NCBI RefSeq assembly: GCF_024679095.1
Contig: NW_026111624.1
Span: 283,501-347,500, forward strand
Direction: 5' to 3'
DNA: 64,000 nucleotides
Source: Eriocheir sinensis
Taxonomy: Eukaryota > Arthropoda > Malacostraca > Decapoda > Varunidae
The translations under genes were made by a program, and so were the position numbers. Positions 44,790 through 59,545 of this stretch are shown here, piece after piece. Positions within the stretch are counted from its first letter, which is position 1; every line of letters begins with the position of its first letter. The notes under the pieces were generated by a model. That model had not been told where the DNA came from. It made no database searches and worked only from the letters and a program-made list of their open reading frames with translations.

Positions 44790-46495
44790 TGTCTGCTGAT
44801 GACTGGAAACTGACTCAATGCACTTATTAAAGCTTATAAGTGTGTTTTGGAGGCCTACTAGTGTTTGTATAAAGCTGAACACTGACTTAGCACACTTATT
44901 AATCTGGTGACAGCGACGGGCCAAATTTGTGGCTTTACCACGCACCAGCGAAGGGCCAAATTTATGGCTTTACTACGTACCAGCGAAGGGCCAAATTTGT
45001 GGCTTTACCACGTACCAGCGAAGGGCCAAATTTATGGCTTTACTACGTACCAGCGATGGGCCAAATTTGTGGCTTTACCACGTACCAGCGAAGGGCCAAA
45101 TTTATGGCTTTACCACGTACCAGCGAAGGGCCAAATTTATGGCTTTACCACGTACCAGCGAAGGGCCAAATTTGTGGCTTTACCACGTACCAGCGAAGGG
45201 CCAAATTTGTGGCTTTACCACGTACCAGCGAAGGGCCAAATTTGTGGCTTTACCATGTACCAGCGAAGGGCCAAATTTGTGGCTTTACCACGTACCAGCG
45301 AAGGGCCAAATTTGTGGCTTTACCACGTACCAGCGAAGGGCCAAATTTGTGGCTTTACCATGTACCAGTGACGGGCCAAATTTGTGGCTTTACCACGTAC
45401 CAGCGAAAGCCAAATTTGTGGCTTTACCATGTACCAGCGACGGGCCAAATTTGTGGCTTTACCACGTACCAGCGAAAGCCAAATTTGTGGCTTTACCATG
45501 TACCAGTGACGGGCCAAATTTGTGGCTTTACCACGTACCAGCGAAAGCCAAATTTGTGGCTTTACCATGTACCAGTGACGGGCCAAATTTGTGGCTTTAC
45601 CATGTACCAGTGACGGGCCAAATTTGTAGCTTTACCATGTACCAGTGACGGGCCAAATTTGTGGCTTTACCATGTACCAGTGACGGGCCAAATTTGTGGC
45701 TTTACCATGTACCAGTGACGGGCCAAATTTGTGGCTTTACCATGTACCAGTGACGGGCCAAATTTGTGGCTTTACCACGTACCAGCGACGGGCCAATCTT
45801 TTGCCATAATATAAACCCCTCAAAATAGATGATGCATAAACTGATCACAAATGCGTTGATATGTATTATGAAATGGTTTGCGTGAGTGATGATTTTTTCT
45901 CATTGATTCCCTTAGAGGGGCCTTAAGAAACATGATCCCCCCCAGCTGCCGGGTTAAGGCCTGTAACTGTGTATTGGTGACTGAACACTGACTTAGCAAA
46001 CTTATTAAAACCTATTAGTATGTGTTTGAGGCCCAAGTGTGTATTTATGACTGAAAACAGATTTAATACACTTTTTAAGGCGTATATGTGTGTGTTTGAA
46101 GAGTGTAAGTGTGTGTTTATGGCTGAACACTGACTGCACACTTATTAAAGCCTATTAGTATGTGTTTGAGGTCTGGAAGTGTATATTTAAGGCTGGAAAC
46201 TGGCATAACACACTTTTTAGGGCATGTAAGTGTGTGCTTGATGCCTGGAAGTGTGTTTATGGCTGAGCACTGACTGCATACTTACTGAAGCCTGTAAGTG
46301 TGTGTTTGAGGCCAGAAAGTGTGTATATATGACTGAAAAGACTTAACACACTTTTTAAGGCATGTAAGTGTGTGTTTGAAGAATGTAAGTGTGTGTGTTT
46401 ATGGGTGAACACTAATTTTGCACACTTATTGAAGCCTGTGAGTGTGTGTTCGAGGCCAGGAAGTGTGTGTTTAAGGCTGACAGGCTCTCCCTTCC
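44790..46495. repeat. Degenerate ~69/138-bp tandem array, split by a MITE
   Basis: Units with CTGAACACTGACTTAGCACA and TAAGTGTGTGTTTGAGGCC recur before (44790-44902) and after (45958-46495) the MITE at 44903-45953; similar points lie near 45989, 46129, 46267 and 46407 (about 138 bp). Intact units read CACTTATTAAAGCC, showing the TTAA used as insertion site. Confidence 0.8.
44903..45953 (+). mobile_element. piggyBac-like MITE, copy 2, swollen by a 35-bp minisatellite
   Basis: TTAA precedes at 44899-44902 and follows at 45954-45957. The right end GCTGCCGGG-TTAA is the inverted form of the left end TTAA-CCCGGTAGC kept in copy 1 (36179). Inside, about 25 units of a 35-bp repeat (GCGAAGGGCCAAATTTGTGG, then CTTTACCACGTACCA) fill 44912-45795; the rest (ATATAAACCCCTCAAAATAG ... 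AAACATGATCCC) matches copy 1. As 35 is not a multiple of three, all three forward frames stay open; these are not genes. The piggyBac class is inferred from TTAA and the CCC start. Confidence 0.85.
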
Positions 46496-46699
46496 GTTAC
46501 TAACACACCCAGGTCTGCCGTATCACCCTCCCCCAATCCTACTCTTCCACTTTCCCTGGTCCCTGCTTCCTTTTCCTCCCTTTGCTCATCGCCTCCGGCT
46601 CCACCTCCCTCCTCCACTTCTTCACTCTCTCCCATTTCTTCTCCTCCATCATCACCATCTTCGCCGAGCTCTTTACTTCCACATCCCCCGCGTCATAGC

Positions 46700-49600
46700 C
46701 ACACTTCCCTCCCACTATTGACAATTAATTTCAGTAGTATTAAAAACAAAATAGCTCAATTACACCATCTAATCACTACACATAACTAGGAATTGTCGTT
46801 TTGGACCTTTTTCTTTGTCCTGGATTCCGGGATAAAATTAGCTCTAATCCCGGAATCCCGGGAATTCCCGGGATTTTCAATTGTCTAAAATTGCACATTA
46901 TTCCTAGTCTCCCTTTCAGGTTTTTGATGTGCTTAACATTAATAGATATGCAGAAATATTACTGTAGACTGACTGTCTGACTAATTCCACTTAATGTTTA
47001 ATTCCAAATTTCCAGCAAACACTTTGTTCCTCAACAAAGTAAAAGGAACAAGAATAAGAGCTAACTGCTTCCTTTACTGCTTTATTTTTGTTCTGCTTCC
47101 GAATTCCAATGCGAATGACAATGTAAATTATAGTTCATTATCGATGATAGAAAAATACATTTGTTTCCATTGAAATGAAGAGAGTACTTAATGACAGAAA
47201 ATGTAGTAAACATTCTTTATTTATAACATGAATTAAATGTTATTATTTACAACGTTATTATCTATCCTAAAATATGTTATTTTTCTTACTCTTTTTGGTA
47301 TGTCATTACCCAAAGATGATAGTTAGACATTAGTCACATTACATGTCCAACATAAAAAAATCGTTACGTACCATCGCAGCAACCAGTAGCTAAAGCGTTG
47401 GGAACTATGGCAACAGCGATCAGCTGTGCGGGCAGACAGACAGACAGTTTACTGTCAACCGTCACTGGTCGGTCACTCACGCGAGGAGGGAAAGTGCGCT
47501 GTTTTTCTTGTAATTTTGTTAAGTTGTCACGCTCATTTCAATGTCGTATACATACAGCAACGTGGAATATGCAGACATGGTGTTCATTATACGAGCTGTG
47601 TTACGGGTAACGGGAGTGCCGTGGCTGCTTTATAATATTAAAGAGAATACCTAAACAGTAAGTCCTTCCTTCACACACACAAAACATTCCACACCCTGTA
47701 TATAAATATAAATAGAACCACAAGTCCACAACCATCCTACAGTCAAATTTGCCCCTATTTTTGTACTTAATTTCATCCCGGGAATTCCCGGGATGTGCAA
47801 AAATATCCCGGGATTATTAAACCTTGAAAATTGTCCGGGATCCCGGGAAACAAACCCTACACATAACCCTGACATAATAGTATAGGGACTGAGATTTGGT
47901 TAACTTCTGATGTTGAGAGTAGTGAGCTTTTCCCTCCCCCCTTTAGCATGACAGTATTCCGTAAAGACCGCCCGACAGACCTTGGCAAAGGTGGCGGTGT
48001 TATCATCGCCACCAAGCCGGGTCTTTGTGTTCAGCATAGGCCTGACCTTGATACAGACTGCTAAATCACCTGAGTCCACTTACAAACCTTCAACTGTAAA
48101 TCTCTTCTTATTGCTGCTTTTTACAGACCGCCTTCTACTAATACAGACTATTTACACAACCTTCAAATTTCTCTTTCACGCATACAGGCAGACAAACACA
48201 TCTGGATCACAGATGATTTCAACCTCCCCGACATTGACTGGACTGCAGCATCCCCATTTGGCCCTCCCGATGCTGACGCCCCCAACTTCATTATTCCCCA
48301 CACAAACAGACGCCAACTACACGACACATTCGTTGACATCATAAATACATTTTCACTCTCACAAGCAGTACTCCAGCCAACACGGACACACATTGTAACA
48401 CGCCCCGCTGGCCACGGTGGCCCTTTGACCACAGCACACACACTTGACCTTTTTCTCACCAACAACATTCTTAACATAACAAACACTCAGGTTGTTCCAG
48501 GACTTAGTGACCACGATATACTCATCGTTGACGCTGACCTTCAACCGATTAGACATAAACAGAGACCCAGACAGATATTCCTTTATTCAAGGGCTGACTT
48601 AGACATGATCAAACAAGACCTAACTGCCTTCAGCACCGACTTTTTTGCGAGTGACCCAAACACAAGACTTCCTTCCACCAACTGGAACAACCTGAAACAC
48701 ACCATACACACCTCAATGAACAGACACATACCACAAAAAAACACTTTCTAGTAGGTACACACTCCCCTGGTTTTCCAGGGATCTACGCAGACAACATCGC
48801 AAGAAACAAAGACTCTACAGACGCGCGCAGACATACAACACAACAGATAATTGGACCGTTTACAAAAACCACCAAAAGACATTTGCCAAAAACATAAAAG
48901 TAGCGGAACGCAAACCCATAGCAACTTACCCCACAGACAACGTAAGAAATAACAAAAGAAACTTTTTTCAGGTTCTTTAAGACGCGCAAACATGACACTA
49001 ACAAGATTACATCCCTTAAAGACAACACTAACACATTAGTAACCAGCCCACAACACAAAGCACAAATACTCAACACACAGTTCCAATCGGTGTACACACA
49101 AGAACACAACCTGACACCAAACATGCCTCACAGCCCCTTCCCCCCCATAGCCCTTCTTGACATCACGACTAACGGAATACAGAAATTACTGGAAGGACTC
49201 GACACAACCAAATCGACTGGCCCCGACAACATTCCCGCTGCCCCCATCCTTGCCCCCATCCTTCAGGCCATATTCGCCCAATCGCTATCATCCACCTCAT
49301 TATCCTCTGACTGACTTTTGGCAAACATTAATCCTTTATTCAAGACAGGTGACCGGACTGACCCAGCCAATTATCGGCCCATCTCACTAACATCGATTCC
49401 ATGTAAAATTTTCGAACACATAATACACAAACACATAATGAATCACCTTGACACAAACAACATCCTTACTGACTCACAACACGACCTAAACGCTCATGTG
49501 AATCGCAACTCATTACTACATATATATCACGACATTACGAGGCTACTTGACCGACGTGACATTAAACAAGTTGACACTATTGTTTTAGATTTTGCCAAAG

Positions 49601-50620
49601 CCTTCGACAAAGTCCCGCACAAAAGACTGACATTAAAATTGAAATACAACGGTATTTCAGGACCTATTCTTCACTGGATCACTGCATTTCTTACTAACAG
49701 GACTCAACGTGTTCTTCTTGACGGATCTTCATCCGACACTGTCCCTGTTTCTTCAGGTGTCCCACAAGGCACCGTTCTAGGCCCCTTCTTTTCCTCCTGT
49801 ACATTAACGATCTTCCACTCTCAACGCCTAACTCTTCCACTAGACTATTTGCCGATGATAGTTTAGAGCAGTAAAGACTACTGACGACTGCAGACTACTA
49901 CAAAACGACTTGGACGCCCTCCAGCGGTGGGTGCACCTGGCAGATGCACTTCCGACCAGACCAATGCAAACTTTTAAGATTCACCAGAGCGCACAACATC
50001 ACACTTACACTCTCCACAATTCAGATTTAGAATCAATTCACACACACAGGTACCTTGGTATCCATCCCTCAACTAACTTGAAATTCAACACCCACATAGA
50101 CCATATTAGTGCTACAGAACACTGGGGTTCCTGAGGAGGAATTTACATAACTGCACACCTGACATTAAACACATAGCTTATGACACACTTGTGAGACCAG
50201 CACTGGAATACTGCTCCATTGTGTGGGATCCTCACACACACAGAAACGTTGATAGCTTAGAACAAATCAACACCAAGGCGGCTAGGCTCATTACAAACAA
50301 TTACACTCGAACGCCTGGCATCACAACACGGGCAACAGATAAACATGGAACACATACGCAGACAAGCACACACTTACACTTATGTACAAGATCACAAACA
50401 CTCACATTGACCCACAAACATACCTACACAACGCAAACAGTCAATGTACTCGTAACACACACATACCAAACATCACACTAACACTGACGCATACAAGCAC
50501 TCCTACTTTCCACGCACCACACACCACTGGAACAGCCTCCCTCAACAGACTGCGGTACAATAGACTCATTCAGAAAACAAATACACACTCACTTGTTACC
50601 ACAACACACCAACACTAACA
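46700..50620 (+). pseudogene. LINE J endonuclease-RT (many frameshifts)
   Basis: Readable pieces in order: LLTINFSSIKNKIAQLHHL up to 46786; after the MITE, GKGGGVIIATK, then ITDDFNLPDIDWTA, SQAVLQPTRTH and GLSDHDILIVDADL (APE endonuclease); RT pieces TTKSTGPDNIP, ANYRPISLTSIPCKIFEHII, VLDFAKAFDKVPHKRL, VSSGVPQGTVLGP and, in another frame, LYINDLP...RLFADDS; then VRPALEYCSIVWDP and INTKAARLITNNYTR. Frames change several times, for example after the LGP block near 49785 and around 49315, and stop codons are frequent. This is the oldest-looking LINE in the window. Confidence 0.87.
46787..47859. mobile_element. hAT-type non-autonomous element with 8-bp target duplication
   Basis: 1073 bp bounded by TAGG... 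and ...CCCTA with inverted arms rich in CCCGGGAATTCCCGGGAT (about 46856-46875 and 47777-47795). The octamer CACATAAC stands on both sides (46779-46786 and 47860-47867), the size expected for hAT. No transposase inside; the middle is AT-rich with no gene seen. It sits within the endonuclease of LINE J. Confidence 0.88.
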
Positions 50621-50777
50621 ATTACACTTGACTCACTTCCCTCCCCTGCACACCCGGCTCCCCCGTCCCTCCAACAGCCAACAAACATGTGTGTTATGCA
50701 CCTGTACGGCTGCCCTGCGCATCATCAATCCAGATCCAGATCCAGAATTAAGACACCTCTCCTCCCGAGATCGACCT

Positions 50778-50891
50778 CTCTTTTGGCCGCTCATTACTTT
50801 TGTTTTTGTGGGAATAGCGATGAGCGGGCTTTTTTTTTACAGCTTTGTTTGTTGGCCTTGAGCTGTTTCTTTAGCTGTAATAAAAAAAAAG
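50778..50891 (+). mobile_element. Dispersed SINE-like repeat S1, copy 3, at the tail of LINE J
   Basis: CTCTCTTTTGGCCGCTC, GATGAGCGGGC with a T run, TTGGCCTTGAGCTGTTTC, ending in poly-A. Plus strand, same direction as LINE J. Confidence 0.75.
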
Positions 50892-51568
<677 letters not shown>

Positions 51569-51852
51569 GCATTATCACATTAAAATTGTCGTAAGTAAAG
51601 TTCCTAAAAAAGAAGAAAAAACGTAAAAAAAACACCCATGAAAAAACAATAATAAAACGTAGAAAAAGTGCAGCGCGGAGTACTTACCAACTTTGTATGT
51701 AAATTATGGCGATGTTTTTTCGTGCGCGAAGAGAGAGCGAGAGAGTCGAAATTTGGGTGGGCCTATTTCTGAGTGAGATTTTTTTTCAAGTTTTGTTTGT
51801 ATTGTGATTATTTTTCGTTTGAGTATAGTTTAGTATGTCGCTAACTATCCCT

Positions 51853-51869
51853 GTGTGTGTGTCTGTGTG

Positions 51870-51919
<50 letters not shown>

Positions 51920-51930
51920 TGTGTGCCTGT

Positions 51931-51970
<40 letters not shown>
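51853..51970. repeat. (TG)n microsatellite, tail of the SINE at 51971
   Basis: TG repeats with TGTCTGTGTGCC interruptions; (AC)n on the SINE strand. Confidence 0.95.
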
Positions 51971-51973
<3 letters not shown>

Positions 51974-52205
51974 TTACCGTGGCCTGATCACGAGTTGGAC
52001 TCGCTTTCGCCAGCAGGTTCCCTCCCGCTCATTATCGTCGATCTCTGGGAGAACCTCACACACCACACACCCCATCCCCCTTGCTCAAGGGGGGACAGTA
52101 ACCACTCCAAGTCACCCGAAAGAATCCGGCCTGAGCGGGGCTCCAACCGCCGCCTGTTTGGCCGGTAAGCCTCGCAGCGCACCGCTCTACTGATTGAGCC
52201 ACCGG
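51971..52205 (-). mobile_element. tRNA-derived SINE with (AC)n tail
   Basis: Minus strand: A box region TGGCTCAATCAGTAGAGCGG (52201-52182) and B box GGTTGGAGCCCC (52148-52137) at tRNA-like spacing with extra bases, then a body with TTGAGCAAGGGGGATGGGG and GATAATGAGCGGGAGGGAAC, ending AAATT(AC)n. Pol III transcription is the expected mode. Confidence 0.75.
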
Positions 52206-54545
<2,340 letters not shown>

Positions 54546-55511
54546 AGGGTTAACCAGAATCTCCACTCTTTCATCCCTTCCAGTAGTAAACTAAACAGCA
54601 GCCTCCCTTGAACGGCGTTTTCAAACTTTTTGCTACAGCTGTCGGCTTCATACTCGGTTAAGATAGTCTAGTCGGAAGATGGGTCCCCATGCACCATGGT
54701 GATATATTTTTCTCACTTACATTTTTGTAATCCTCAAGGTGTCTAGTAAACAGATTTTTATGTTTATGGCCCCCCAAAAAATCTCCGCCCTCCCAGAAAA
54801 TCTAGAGTGTTTGCGGATAGTGAGTAGAAACCTAACTCGCTTATAATGTGCTGCAACTATAATACGGAATGTGTCGTCGGCTGTAGGCATATGCAGGCGC
54901 GGATACGGGGGTGGGGAGCCAGATGGCCCGGGCCCCCCAAAAAAATATTAGGATAACTAAAATATTTGAAATACACATAAATTGAGAAAACATAAAATAT
55001 ATTTAGGATACCCCTAAAAAGCTAGAGAGCTGGGGAGCGAAGCCGGCCGCCGCTAGATAGCTCTGGACGCTGTCCTCCAAACTTTAAAAAAACTCCTCCT
55101 CTATAGGTTCCTTGGGCTTTACTATGTGGAGGTGGACGGGATGCTCAGGCAAGATTTTATTTTTTTCGGTGTCTGATGTAATTTTTCACTCTCCTACAGG
55201 GCCAGGGCACAACGGGCACGTGCCCAGGGACCCGCGCTCTTATGGGCCCCGCACTCGTCTAATAATCTATATACTCGTACAGGGCCGTAGTACGCCGTAC
55301 CCAGGGGGGGGGGCGGGAGTGTCGGACGACCCCCCCCTCCCCCCATCTGCTAAAATGTCCACTTTCTGAGAGAATCAAAACGAAAACTGGTACCTTTCTC
55401 TTGCATTTCTGGAGAACTCAGGATTTTCTTTATATATTTTCAGTGTTTAAGTTACGGAATCGTATATTGAATATTATAGAGCAAGATTTAAAGGCCTAGG
55501 AAAAAATCTTT
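54546..55511. other. Region with several hAT-like ends
   Basis: CAGGCGCGGATACGGGGG at about 54892, CAGGGCCAGGGCACAACGGG at about 55197 and CAGGGCCGTAGTACGCCG at about 55280 resemble the 5' ends of hAT elements and may be nested insertions leading to the transposase below. Confidence 0.45.
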
Positions 55512-56198
55512 GTGACCTCATTCCTCACATGCAGGCAGAAAGTAGGTTTTAGTGCAGGCACTTTCATCATTCGGCACTTCGAAGAGGAAATAAGGGAAGA
55601 CTTCCTTGCCTTTGTGCACGCCCAAGACCTCACCGGTAAAGGTTTAGCCTGGCTCGTTTTGCGCACCGCTGAAGACCTTGGATTGGACATGGCAAAGTGC
55701 AGGGGACTTGGTTTCGATGGAGCAAGTGCCGTGATGGGAAAATTCAAAGGGTGTGCCGCAGTACTCATGAAGAAGTACACCCTGGCCAAGCCAATCCACT
55801 GCTTTAACCACCGGCAGAATCTAGTGCTGACGAAGGCGTGTGACGTCAAGGAAGTGAAGATCGCTCTTCAAACACTGACCGAGGTGTATAACTTCGTTCA
55901 TTCTTGGAATATGGGCTCTCTCCGCTTCACAGAGGTTGTCAAGCTTACCTCGGCCAAGCGCGAAAAGCTTGTTCCCCTGTGCCCCACCAGGTGGATTGAG
56001 AGGCATGACGCAGTGCTGGTTTTCGTTGAATTTCTGCCTGTCATCGCTGTTTTTCTCGAGGAAGAACTTGACGCCACCGCTGGGCTCCTTCTCATCGCCA
56101 TAGTGTCCCCCGCTTTCTCGTTGGACTGGTTGTAGTGGAGTGTATATTGGCGCATGCTCTCGAGCAGAGCCGAACTCTTCAGAGAAAAGATAGCGACC
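55512..56198 (+). pseudogene. hAT-superfamily transposase fragment (ZMYM1/DUF4371-like)
   Basis: Open to 56135 with IREDFLAFVHAQDLTGKGLA, LGLDMAKCRGLGFDGASAVM (the Asp in GFDGAS is the usual catalytic position) and KFKGCAAVLMKKY, then IHCFNHRQNLVLTKACD and CPTRWIERHDAV. A frame change near 56090 follows; in another frame the protein goes on as FLVGLVVVECILAHALEQSR before it is cut at about 56198. The N-terminal BED/zinc-finger part and the C-terminal dimerisation domain are absent. Dead copy of a cut-and-paste transposase. Confidence 0.85.
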
Positions 56199-56330
56199 AG
56201 GGCCCGTATCCTCGAGAGCTATTAACTTTTACTCTTAAAGTTACTATCAAAGTTAATAGTTTCAATTTATTAAGAGTAAAAGCTATCCTCGTCAACTTTG
56301 AGTGTAGGTATTAGCACATCCTGGCTACTA
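56199..56330 (+). mobile_element. Possible PIF/Harbinger-like 5' end
   Basis: AGGGCCCGTATCCTCGAGAG starts a block with internal inverted words (TTAACTTTTACTCTTAAAG and TTAAGAGTAAAAGC). GGGCCCGTAT-type ends are seen in Harbinger-like elements; no matching right end was found in the window. Confidence 0.35.
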
Positions 56331-56502
56331 TTATCTTCTTCTTCTTCTTCTTTATGGCGGGCTCGTTGCTAAGGACGCCTCCGTGCAAAACGTAAACATC
56401 CGACATGAATTAAGTATATATTTCAAAAGAAAAATAAAGAAAAGATGTATAAATGTACAACAGAAACATAATAAATGGCAAACACAAGAAAATACTGAGT
56501 TT

Positions 56503-56809
56503 TGTGGCAGATAGAAGCAGCCTCAAAGGCTGTTTTTACTCCGTCACTCGTCAATACCCTTATCTCCCCGCCTGCGTCACAACTTGCTCTGCTGAAATTA
56601 CCGCACCATAACCACGTCATCTGCCCCAATGATCTACGGGCCGGAGAACCAGCGCAGAAAAGGAGTAAGTTTAATTGGTCGCCAGATGAAACGGTCTTCT
56701 TACGTCAAATTCATGAAAAAATACGTACAATCAGAGGGTGTTACGGGAAGAGCATCACCCCTGAGGATAAGAAGAGAGCGTGGACTGAAGTGGCAGAAGC
56801 TGTAACAAG
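56503..56809 (+). CDS. Myb/SANT-like domain protein, exon 1 (partial)
   Basis: Open frame bounded upstream by an in-frame TGA near 56496, without an ATG, so the true exon start is unclear (an acceptor such as CGCAG before AAAAGG near 56656 is possible). It encodes KRSKFNWSPDETVFLRQIHE and, after KIRTIRGCYGK, SITPEDKKRAWTEVAEAVT, a Myb/SANT-like DNA-binding fold. It ends at ACAAG|GTTGGT; joining to 58797 keeps the frame and restores the third helix of the domain. Confidence 0.65.
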
Positions 56810-56823
56810 GTTGGTAATCACAT

Positions 56824-58560
56824 AGTCATGCTTCAGTTAGCTTACAAACTAACCTAACCTAATTTTTTGCATAATAACACAACCACTGACCTTCCAAACA
56901 GAACATACCTTTTCATTCTGTATCTGAATAGTTTCATTATGACCATTTCTGCCACAACCCCCTCTCCCTCAACAACCTAACATAGCTAAACCTAACCATG
57001 CCAAACCTGCCCCGTCCTACCGAACACATCCTAACTTAACATGCCAAGTTTGTTGGGGGGGAAGAGGGGGTTGGTATAGAATCAGAATAGATAGTTAAGG
57101 CATATTTGCCCTGTTTTCATTCTTTATTTATTTTTATTTGTTTATTATTTTTTTTACTGGGGGGGGATGCTAGGCATGCCAGACTATGGACACTTTTACA
57201 AGTACTTTATGTCAAGACTATATGGGAATGGGTAGGTTTTGTGAGAATGGGAAAGTAAGATTAAAATAGTATATTTATAGCATTGGTCAAACAGATTATG
57301 GTGATATAATGTTAGATTGGAATGTACTCAAGATAATGAAATTAAGGTTAATGCTTTTATTTTTTTGTTACATATTCACATATTCATGATTCAAGTAACT
57401 TGCAAACTATCCTAACCTCGTCAAATGGGTATTTTTGTATACAAACACAACCACAGAGTTTCCAAACAGAACATACTTTTTCCTACTGCTTCACGTGAAT
57501 AGCATCATCATGACCATTTCTGCTGCAACCCCCACTCTCTCAACAATCTAACATAACTAAACCAACTCCTGCTAAATCTGTCCTACCTGACACATCCTAA
57601 CCTAACATGGTAGGTCCCCAAGTGCCAAACCTGCCCTGTCCTACCGAACACATCCTAACTTAACATGCCAAGTTTGTTGGGGGGGAAGAGGGGGTTGGTA
57701 TAGATAGTTAAGGCATATTTGCCCTTTTTTTATTCTTTATTTATTTTTATTTGTTTATTATATATTTTTATTGGGGGGGGGATGCTAGGCATGCCAGACT
57801 ATGGACACTTTTACAAGTACTTTATGTCAAGACTACCGTATATGGGAATGGGTAGGTTTCGTGAGAACGGTAAAGTAAGATTAAAATAGTATATTTATAG
57901 CATTGGCCAAACAGATTATGGTGATATAATGTTAGATTGGAGTATACTCAAGATAATGAAATTAAGGTTAACGCTTTTATTTTTTTTGTTACATATTCAC
58001 ATATCCATGATTCAAGTAACTTGCAAACTAACCTAACCTCGTCAAATGGGTATTTTTGTATACAAACACAACCACAGAGTTTCCAAACAGGACATACTTT
58101 TTCCTACTGCTCCATGTGAATAGCATCATCATGACCATTTCTGCTGCAACCCCCACTCCCTCAACAATCTAACATAACTAAACCAACTCCTGCTAAACAT
58201 GTCCTACCAAACACGTCCTAACCTAACATGGTGAGTCCCCAAGTTTGTTAGGGTGGAAAGGGGGTTAGTATAAGAGAGTCAAGTCATATTTACCTGTTAT
58301 TTTATTTATTCCTTATTTAGATTTTTTTTTTTGGGGGGGGGGGTTGGGCATGCCAGGCTCTCAACACTTTTACAAATATTTTATGTTAAGACTATATCGG
58401 AATAGGTAGATTTGATGAGAATGGTAAAGTAAGATTAAAATATTATTTTGATAGCATTGGTCAAACAGTTTCTGGTGATATAATGTTAGGTTAGAAGTAC
58501 TCAAAAGAATGGAATTAAGATTAATGCTTTGAATTTTTTTGTATAGCTGTATTGTGTAAT
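56824..58560. repeat. Intronic tandem duplication, three ~560-620-bp units
   Basis: Marker TCATGATTCAAGTAACTTGC (or a variant) near 56824, 57384 and 58003; second marker AAGTTTGTTGGGGGGGAAGA near 57045, 57668 and (changed) 58243. Rich in CCTAACCTAAC, but no coding signal. Confidence 0.88.
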
Positions 58561-58796
58561 ATCCTCCTACTTAGAGAAAAGCATTTTAGAAAAGTAGGTA
58601 ATGAAAAGTAGTATTTATGGCCATGTTCATAACAACTAAAAAGTTAATGTCTTATGATGCATGTAAATAAAATATTGGTACTGATTTAGCTTTCCATCAC
58701 AGCATGTATTAAATGTTATTGGAGAAGGTATGGGAAATAAACAGCATGCCATAGTGAAACGATTAAGAAACTTGCTTCACATTTTTACCCTGACAG

Positions 58797-58912
58797 TGCC
58801 TTCCCTGGGAGTGGACCCCGTACGCAGGATGACTGGGAGAGGCGTTGGTACAACGTACAACAAAAATCAAAGCCTTGCATTGCCAAGTGCAAGAATGAGC
58901 AGCGGCAGACTG
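58797..58912 (+). CDS. Myb/SANT-like domain protein, exon 2
   Basis: 116 bp between CCCTGACAG and GTAATT. Spliced to exon 1 it gives FPGSGPRTQDDWERRWYNVQ then KSKPCIAKCKNEQRQTG, the usual end of Myb/SANT-like domains (R-T-x2-x-W-x2-x-W-x2-x5-K). Intron length would be 1987 bp, GT-AG. The exon is too short to stand out alone; its identity rests on the splice and family pattern. Later exons were not found. It could be a host gene or the Myb-like protein of a Harbinger element. Confidence 0.65.
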
Positions 58913-59545
58913 GTAATTTTTTTTTAGTTGTTATGTCTTTAAATGTAAGACTTATATTAGTTAGTTTTTTATGTGCTCACAGAATGCAGCTATACTGGCC
59001 ACAATGCCTTTATTTCATCTTAAAGTTAATAAGTGTTAAAAGATGCAACGAAAAGAAAAAAAAATACAAATACCAGAATCTTGAAATAGAACAGAGAAAA
59101 GAAAGCAAATATAAAGAAATAAAGAAAGAAAGGGGAAGAAAGGAAACAAAAAATAGGGAAAAGGTATTGCTATGAAGAAAAAAAAAACAGGAAAAAATAC
59201 CATTATCATAATCATATAAAAAATAAAGTATAGATTTAAAAAAAGGGCGAATATAAACAGATGAAGAAGTAAACAACAAAGTATCGATGAGAGCAAGAGC
59301 AGACGAGAAAAATAAATAAAAATGAAAATGAAAATGTAAGTAAAACAAAAATGTACAATCTCGGGACATCTTTTAAAGTCGAATAAAAAGCCACAGACAC
59401 AAAAAAAGGTGGTCTCATCACGGCCTCCAGCACACCTCTGAACCCGACAAAAAACGCCACGCACAAAAAACGGGAGGCGTGGTATCAAATAACACGGAAG
59501 AATTTAAAGGAAAAAAAGAGGGAGAAAAAGAGGTCTAGAGATACT
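58913..59545. other. A/T-rich non-coding DNA
   Basis: A-rich from about 59035, no gene seen. It may be the downstream intron of the Myb/SANT-like gene. Confidence 0.5.

Larger units (their letters stand above)
46700..50891 (+). mobile_element. Degraded Jockey/CR1-group LINE J, split by a hAT-type MITE
   Basis: The endonuclease starts near 46710, is interrupted at 46787-47859 and resumes at 47868; the RT follows to about 50620, then a 3' region that ends in the S1 repeat (50778-50891). The 5' end is not defined. Many small lesions. Confidence 0.85.

Noticed and set aside
44907..45648. Three overlapping 150-240-codon frames with a repeated GQICGFTTYQRR peptide
   Set aside because: A 35-bp minisatellite without stop codons is open in all three frames; no start or conserved flank.
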